Part shown: piece after piece, positions 13,829 through 18,348 of the stretch
How the letters are laid out: every line of letters starts with the position of its first letter
Position numbering within the stretch: position 1 is the stretch's first letter
Assembly (NCBI GenBank): GCA_900540475.1
Contig: UQGG01000090.1
Location: 1-18,348 of the forward strand
Length of the DNA: 18,348 nucleotides
Direction of reading: 5' to 3'
Source of the DNA: an uncultured Robinsoniella sp.
GTDB lineage: Bacteria; Bacillota; Clostridia; Lachnospirales; Lachnospiraceae
Notes under the pieces: model-generated
The model's database searches: none
The model's input: the letters and a program-made list of their open reading frames with translations, nothing else
Told to the model about the DNA's origin: nothing
Position numbers and translations under genes: made by a program

Positions 13829-14740
13829 ATGACTGCAAAAAAGTATCAGATAAAAAAATGGCTCCCGCTGTTCTTAATGATGGCGCCGGGACTGGTTTAT
13901 CTGTTTATCAATAATTATGTACCTATGGCTGGTCTGGTAGTTGCTTTTAAAAACTACAATGTGGTAGACGGGATTTTTGGAAGTCCATGGGTAGGATTTA
14001 AAAATTTCGAATATCTGTTAAAAGATGCATTTGCCATCACCAGAAATACCCTTCTTTACAATCTGGTATTTATTACGCTGAACACCATATTAGGCATTAT
14101 ATTTGCAATATTTATCTGTGATGTACGAAATAAGAAATTAAAAACAGTATATCAAAGTGCTATCCTGCTGCCTTTCCTGATGTCGATTGTGATCGTAAGC
14201 TATATCATTTTTGCATTCTTCAGTGCAGATAACGGCTTAATGAATAATACGATCCTTCCTGCTCTTGGGAAGGAACCGGCTGCCTGGTATCAGGAACCGA
14301 AGTACTGGCCGGTTATCCTTGTCATCGTCAATTGCTGGAAAGGAGTGGGTTATGGGTGCCTGATTTATATTTCCAGCATAACCGGAATAGATCCGGCATT
14401 TTATGAAGCGGCGGAACTGGATGGTGCCAGTAAATGGGAGCAGATCAAATACATTACGCTGCCAAGTATTGCACCCAGCATTATTACACTGACACTGCTG
14501 AATATAGGAAGAATCTTTTATGCAGATTTCGGCTTGTTTTATCAGGTAACTCAGAATTCGGGACAGCTGTACAGTACCACCAATGTTATTGATACATATG
14601 TTTACCGGGGATTATTACAGGTTGGAAATATCGGCATGGCTTCGGCTGCCGGGTTCTATCAGTCGGTAATCGGATTTGTTCTGGTGCTTGCAGCGAACCT
14701 GATAGTCCGCAGATTTAGCAAAGAAAATGCACTGTTTTAA
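13829..14740 (+). CDS. Carbohydrate ABC transporter permease (CUT1, LplB family)
   Basis: This 303-residue inner-membrane protein has six predicted helices and the cytoplasmic EAA loop YEAAELDGASKWEQIKYITL (about 202-221), which docks on the ATPase. It belongs to the MalF/LplB side of CUT1 importers (BPD_transp_1). The start at 13829 has GGGAGG 8 nt upstream, and an in-frame GTG at 13787 is less likely. It lies 28 nt after the lipoprotein stop and 14 nt before the next permease gene, within one operon. Confidence 0.93.
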   Translation: MTAKKYQIKKWLPLFLMMAPGLVYLFINNYVPMAGLVVAFKNYNVVDGIFGSPWVGFKNFEYLLKDAFAITRNTLLYNLVFITLNTILGIIFAIFICDVRNKKLKTVYQSAILLPFLMSIVIVSYIIFAFFSADNGLMNNTILPALGKEPAAWYQEPKYWPVILVIVNCWKGVGYGCLIYISSITGIDPAFYEAAELDGASKWEQIKYITLPSIAPSIITLTLLNIGRIFYADFGLFYQVTQNSGQLYSTTNVIDTYVYRGLLQVGNIGMASAAGFYQSVIGFVLVLAANLIVRRFSKENALF

Positions 14741-14754
14741 GGAGGAGCCATACA

Positions 14755-15645
14755 ATGATACAGAGTAAAAGCAGCCAGAGATTTCAGATTCTTGCCAATT
14801 CCGTAATGACCGTGGTAACGATCCTGATCATCATACCGTTTATTTTATTATTTATGTCCTCCATTACTTCCGAAAATGCACTGATCCGGGATGGATACTC
14901 TTTTTTCCCGAAGGAGATCAGTCTGGAGGCGTACCGCTATATTTTAAAAAATGCTTCCAGTGTGTTTCGGGCATATGGAATTACAATTCTGGTTACCCTG
15001 GTGGGAACTGCAGGAAATACCCTGCTCAGCGCTCTTCTGGCATATCCGCTGTCCTTGAAGGACCTGCCATTTAAAAGAGCTATCACATTTTATGTTTTTT
15101 TCACTATGTTGTTTAATGGCGGACTTGTACCCAGTTACCTTATGTGGTCCGGCACCTTTCATATTAACAATACGATTTGGGCATATATTATGCCGGGGTT
15201 TCTTATGAGTGCCATGAATGTGCTTCTGATACGTACTTTTTTTGCAAACAGTATTCCTGATGCGCTGTTTGAAGCAGCACAGATAGACGGTGCAAGCCAG
15301 TTTCGTATTTTTGGAACCATAGTACTGCCTCTGGGAAAACCGATCCTGGTAGCGATGGGGTTGTTCGCCGGCTTGGGTTATTGGAATGACTGGACAAATG
15401 GTTTATATTATGTACGTGATACGAATTTATATGGAATCCAGAACTTGTTAAACAAGATGATCACCGATATAAAAGTGTTGTCAAGTGGTATGTCAGGAGG
15501 CGGTTCAGTAGCAGCAGCTAATATTCCTTCTGCATCTGTGCGAATGGCAATTGCATTTGTTGCAATGGTACCGATTCTTTGCTGTTATCCATTTTTGCAG
15601 AAGTATTTTGCAAAGGGGATTGCGATAGGAGCAGTGAAGGGTTAA
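14755..15645 (+). CDS. Carbohydrate ABC transporter permease (CUT1, LplC/MalG family)
   Basis: This 296-residue membrane protein is the second half of the importer channel. It has six hydrophobic segments and the EAA loop FEAAQIDGASQFRIFGTIVL, which contacts the ATPase. Its ribosome binding site AAGGAGGAG ends about 7 nt before the ATG. The C-terminus ('FLQKYFAKGIAIGAVKG') is the standard end of LplC-type permeases, in which the G-x-x-x-GAVKG tail is well conserved. No ATPase gene follows, and the operon ends here at a terminator, so the complex must borrow a shared ATPase (an MsmX-type protein) from elsewhere. Confidence 0.93.
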   Translation: MIQSKSSQRFQILANSVMTVVTILIIIPFILLFMSSITSENALIRDGYSFFPKEISLEAYRYILKNASSVFRAYGITILVTLVGTAGNTLLSALLAYPLSLKDLPFKRAITFYVFFTMLFNGGLVPSYLMWSGTFHINNTIWAYIMPGFLMSAMNVLLIRTFFANSIPDALFEAAQIDGASQFRIFGTIVLPLGKPILVAMGLFAGLGYWNDWTNGLYYVRDTNLYGIQNLLNKMITDIKVLSSGMSGGGSVAAANIPSASVRMAIAFVAMVPILCCYPFLQKYFAKGIAIGAVKG

Positions 15646-15744
15646 GCGCCAGTAAAAAAATAGAATGTACCCATAAATGGTTGGATACGTTTAGAAAGTA
15701 TAAGTTGTCACGAAGAAAAATGTAAGCGACATGAGTAAAAAATA

Positions 15745-15789
15745 TCCGCCAGGGCTGATCAGTTTTATCTGATTGTCCGGGCGGTTTTT
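15745..15789 (+). terminator. Intrinsic terminator of the CUT1 operon
   Basis: Arms TCCGCCAGGGCTGATCAG and CTGATTGTCCGGGCGG form a long interrupted stem with a TTTTAT loop, followed by TTTTT at 15785-15789. It ends about 20 nt before the stop of the minus-strand DUF4304 gene, whose own downstream side shows an A-rich stretch, so it may serve both directions. Confidence 0.75.
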
Positions 15790-15807
15790 GATTTCTGATG
15801 CGCGCTG

Positions 15808-16518
15808 TCATGTTTTTTTGATCTTCCGGATCAATTCTCTTATTTCCGGTATATTATCATTTTCCTGATTTTCCATAAGCTGCAACAGCTGTGCTCCATA
15901 GCCGCACTCAGCCAACAGACCGGCATTTTCGTAGTTCAGCAGATGATAATTATATTTTTCCATAGAATTTCGCTCTAACATCTCTGCAATCAATTCTTCA
16001 CGGTTTGCAAATTGATTCAGCCATGGCAGGGCTGTATTTTCAAAATAGGATCGAATTTCTTTTGCGAACTGCTCAAGGCTGCGATCATCATTTACAGGCC
16101 ACCATCTTTCTTCTCCATAGTATTCATGAGATGGCCGAATTCTGATTTGACAGTCGGATTCATAAAAATTTCTATTCTGGATTACTATATCTTTTTCAAT
16201 ATACAACCCTATATTTACGGTCAAACTACAATTTTTATTATGGTTGTATCTGTATTTTTGAAAATTTACAATTTTACATAAGCCATTTTCCTGATAGAGC
16301 CTGAAGTTCTGTCCATTTTGTCTGAATCCCAGCGGTTTGAAATATTCTTCGAAGATATTTCTGATTAATACTTTTATTTTTTGATTTAAATCATGATAGG
16401 CGATCGGATCATCTTTGCTGTCCATAAAGCCGGCAGATTTTGAAATATGAATGTGACTCCCTCCCTTTCTAATGATGATTTCACTTTCATCTGGCTGTGA
16501 AGAACGAAGAGCATACAA
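15808..16518 (-). CDS. DUF4304 domain-containing protein (start uncertain)
   Basis: This soluble protein of up to 236 residues contains a DUF4304-like segment: a helix then 'FKPLGFRQNGQNFRL', 'IVNFQKYRYN' and 'LTVNIGLYIE'. The family's function is unknown; members occur widely in bacteria. There is no signal peptide or membrane segment. The span given starts at the outermost ATG, which has no ribosome binding site. The only strong one (GGGAGG, about 16466-16459) lies inside the frame and is followed by ATT (16452), not ATG; the first ATG after it is at 16425. The real protein therefore probably begins at 16452 (ATT) or 16425. It is transcribed away from the glycosyltransferase gene and has no evident partner. 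Confidence 0.75.
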   Translation of the reverse strand: MYALRSSQPDESEIIIRKGGSHIHISKSAGFMDSKDDPIAYHDLNQKIKVLIRNIFEEYFKPLGFRQNGQNFRLYQENGLCKIVNFQKYRYNHNKNCSLTVNIGLYIEKDIVIQNRNFYESDCQIRIRPSHEYYGEERWWPVNDDRSLEQFAKEIRSYFENTALPWLNQFANREELIAEMLERNSMEKYNYHLLNYENAGLLAECGYGAQLLQLMENQENDNIPEIRELIRKIKKT

Positions 16519-16592
16519 AATTGACCGTAATATGTAGAAACCAGGTTCTAAATCAGCACATATTTTGTATTATACAATATAATTTTGGATTT

Positions 16593-16621
16593 TTGTTGAA
16601 AATTGTATTAAATAGTATATT
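16593..16621 (+). promoter_or_regulatory. Possible promoter of the glycosyltransferase gene
   Basis: TTGTTG (16593-16598) is followed, 17 bp later, by TATATT (16616-16621). The region 16555-16625 is very AT-rich, and several other TATAAT-like hexamers occur on both strands, including 16578-16583 (+) and 16575-16570 (-), so start sites for the two divergent genes probably overlap here. Confidence 0.35.
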
Positions 16622-16688
16622 TTTTGACATGAACATTTTGTTCCTTCTTTTGGGGGAGAAGCATATTTTAGAAAAGGAGGAAATGCAG

Positions 16689-17753
16689 ATGGTCACAATA
16701 AGTATATGTATGATTGTTAAAAATGAGGAATCTGTTCTGGAAAGGTGCTTATCTACAGTAAGAGGAATTGCAGATGAACTCATCATCGTAGATACCGGTT
16801 CAACGGATGAAACAAAAGAGATTGCAAAGAAATTTACGGAGCAGGTGTATGATTTTGTATGGTGCGATGATTTTTCGAAAGCCAGAAATTATTCTTTTTC
16901 AAAAGCTTCATGCGATTATTGTATGTGGCTGGATGCAGATGATGTACTGTTACCGGAGGATCAGGAAAAGCTTTTGGAGCTGAAGAAAAACCTGAATCCG
17001 AGTGTTTCTGTTGTAATGATGAAATATAATACAGCTTTTGATGAGGATGGGAATCCCATTTTCACCTATTACAGAGAAAGGCTGCTGCGCCGTTGTGATT
17101 CCTTTCAATGGAAAGGAGCTATTCATGAGGCTATATCTCCATCAGGAATGATTGAATATAGCGATATTGCTGTTTCTCACAAAAAGCTAAAAGTAGCAGA
17201 CCCTATGAGAAATCTGAGGATTTTTCAAAATATGGTTAATAATGGCGTAGCTTTAGTACCTAGGGAACAATTTTACTATGGGAGGGAACTCTATTACCAT
17301 GGAAAATATGAAGAGTCTTACAGACAATTCAAAGAATTTTTAGATGGGAAACAGGGGTGGATGGAAAATAATATTTCGGCCTGTCAGTTTATGGGATATT
17401 GTGACTATAAACTGGATCGTCCGGAAGAAGCGCTGTCTTGTTATTTCAGGAGTTTTGAATATGACGAGCCAAGGGCGGAAGTGTGCTGCGATATTGGCAA
17501 GCATTTTCTGGATTTAAAGCAATATCAGCTGGCAGTTTACTGGTATAAGCTGGCGCTGTCTTGTAAGAGGGTTGATGATAAAGGAACATTTGTACAAACA
17601 GATTGTTATGACTTTATCCCGTTTATTCAGCTGTGTGTATGCTTCTATGCACTTGGTGATTTTGAAAAGGCGGTGATGTATAATGAATCTGCTGGAAAGG
17701 TGAGACCTAATCATCCCTCTTACTTAAGTAACAAGGAGTTTTTTGCAAAATAA
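16689..17753 (+). CDS. Family 2 glycosyltransferase with C-terminal TPR-like region
   Basis: This 354-residue protein has a GT-A glycosyltransferase domain at the N-terminus: 'SICMIVKNEE' (about 5-14), IIVDTGSTD (about 32-40), and the DXD-type metal site WLDADD (Asp82-Asp85). The C-terminal part (about 200-350) shows repeated aromatic helices such as 'YYGRELYYHGKYEESYRQFK', 'ALSCYFRSFEYD' and 'LAVYWYKLALSC', typical of TPR units. The architecture matches SunS-type and exosporium glycosyltransferases that modify protein side chains. A collagen-like gene follows 29 nt downstream, the expected acceptor. The start at 16689 lies 8 nt after AAGGAGG; a further ATG at 16683 is too close to it. It has no membrane segment or signal peptide. 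Confidence 0.9.
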   Translation: MVTISICMIVKNEESVLERCLSTVRGIADELIIVDTGSTDETKEIAKKFTEQVYDFVWCDDFSKARNYSFSKASCDYCMWLDADDVLLPEDQEKLLELKKNLNPSVSVVMMKYNTAFDEDGNPIFTYYRERLLRRCDSFQWKGAIHEAISPSGMIEYSDIAVSHKKLKVADPMRNLRIFQNMVNNGVALVPREQFYYGRELYYHGKYEESYRQFKEFLDGKQGWMENNISACQFMGYCDYKLDRPEEALSCYFRSFEYDEPRAEVCCDIGKHFLDLKQYQLAVYWYKLALSCKRVDDKGTFVQTDCYDFIPFIQLCVCFYALGDFEKAVMYNESAGKVRPNHPSYLSNKEFFAK

Positions 17754-17782
17754 AATTTGTATCAGAGTGGAGGAAGAACAAA

Positions 17783-18348
17783 ATGTCTAATGATTATGGA
17801 TGCAATTATGACTGCCACGATAATGATGGCAGCAATGAACAGTCTAACGAAATGGAGGCATGTGATACGATCAGGTTAACCTGTAAGCCTCACTGCTGTG
17901 GATCCAGCGGGATTACGGGACCTACCGGTCCTACAGGCCCAACGGGAGCCACAGGCGCCACCGGTCCCACAGGGGCGACAGGCGCGACGGGAGCACCCGG
18001 GGTTGCAGGTCCGACCGGAGCCACAGGAGCCACGGGAAATACCGGGGCTAACGGAGTAACAGGCCCGACCGGAGTGACCGGGGCAACGGGAGCAAATGGG
18101 GCAACAGGACCTACAGGGGCTATGGGAGCTACAGGAGCAGCCGGAGCAGCTGGACCGACGGGAGCCACAGGAGCCACGGGAAATACGGGAGCGAATGGAG
18201 CGACAGGTCCGACCGGAGCGACGGGAGCAGCTGGAGCAAATGGAGCGACAGGTCCAACGGGGGCCACAGGAGCAGCCGGAGCAGCTGGAGCAACAGGTCC
18301 AACAGGAGCTGATGGGGAAGCCGGAGCCACAGGAGCAACGGGAGCTAC
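17783..18348 (+). CDS. Collagen-like Gly-X-Thr repeat protein (partial, exosporium BclA-type)
   Basis: The ATG at 17783 follows GTGGAGGA at the usual distance, and the frame stays open to the window edge (188 codons seen). The N-terminal 42 residues are polar and contain six cysteines (7, 11, 27, 34, 38, 39), including CKPHCC. From residue 43 the chain is an uninterrupted Gly-X-Y series dominated by GPT, GAT and GNT, like the collagen-like exosporium proteins (BclA family), whose threonines are O-glycosylated. A 144-nt unit (18017 and 18161) repeats with high similarity, so the length probably varies between strains. The preceding glycosyltransferase would be its modifying enzyme. The C-terminal part is missing from this window. 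No signal peptide is seen, as expected for a coat-type protein. Confidence 0.85.
   Translation, partial: MSNDYGCNYDCHDNDGSNEQSNEMEACDTIRLTCKPHCCGSSGITGPTGPTGPTGATGATGPTGATGATGAPGVAGPTGATGATGNTGANGVTGPTGVTGATGANGATGPTGAMGATGAAGAAGPTGATGATGNTGANGATGPTGATGAAGANGATGPTGATGAAGAAGATGPTGADGEAGATGATGA

Noticed and set aside
17890..18330. Long minus-strand open frame coding an Ala-Pro-Val-rich chain
   Set aside because: It is the antisense shadow of the Gly-X-Thr repeats, which lack stop codons on the opposite strand because of their composition.
17931..18348. CRISPR-like regular repeats
   Set aside because: The periodicity is the 9-nt Gly-X-Y codon pattern of a coding sequence, without conserved spacers or cas genes.

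Overview
The window looks like the chromosome of an anaerobic, spore-forming Clostridium-type Firmicute, most likely a gut Lachnospiraceae. This is inferred from strong AGGAGG-type ribosome binding sites, AT-rich intergenic DNA, several sugar ABC importers, a YesM/YesN-type two-component system, and a collagen-like protein next to a glycosyltransferase. No rRNA, tRNA, CRISPR array, phage gene or transposase was found.

Layout. (1) 1-2794: a CUT2 (ribose/galactose-type) sugar importer: the end of a binding-protein gene, a 158-bp foldable repeat element, a tandem-ATPase gene and a permease gene. (2) 2990-6345: a LytTR regulator, a DUF3021 membrane protein, and an ABC ATPase plus FtsX-type permease. 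Three TAAATATAG repeats lie just before the ATPase; two of them are exactly 21 bp apart. (3) 6346-8286, minus strand: a half-type ABC exporter preceded by a 21-codon leader ORF whose end can form two mutually exclusive hairpins, one of which hides the exporter's ribosome binding site. A second, diverged copy of the 158-bp element sits at the exporter's 3' end and supplies its stop codon. (4) 8679-15645: an AraC-type response regulator (+) and its probable histidine kinase (-), arranged tail to tail with no base between the stops, then a CUT1 operon (lipoprotein, two permeases) lacking its own ATPase. A 36-bp near-perfect palindrome lies at the kinase transcript's predicted 5' end, and a GC-rich structured leader precedes the lipoprotein gene. 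(5) 15808-18348: a DUF4304 protein (-) and a glycosyltransferase-TPR gene (+), then a collagen-like protein that runs off the window, resembling exosporium glycoprotein loci.

How they work together. The kinase/regulator pair probably senses a sugar and controls the CUT1 operon, whose permeases would need an ATPase encoded elsewhere. The LytTR/DUF3021 pair probably controls the adjacent ABC transporter. The glycosyltransferase probably decorates the Thr-rich collagen-like chain.

The genes belong to known families. The less ordinary content is in the non-coding DNA: the long-hairpin repeat, the leader-peptide/anti-SD switch, the LytTR-spaced repeats, the 36-bp palindrome and the lipoprotein leader. 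All assignments come from reading the sequence; no search or folding program was run.
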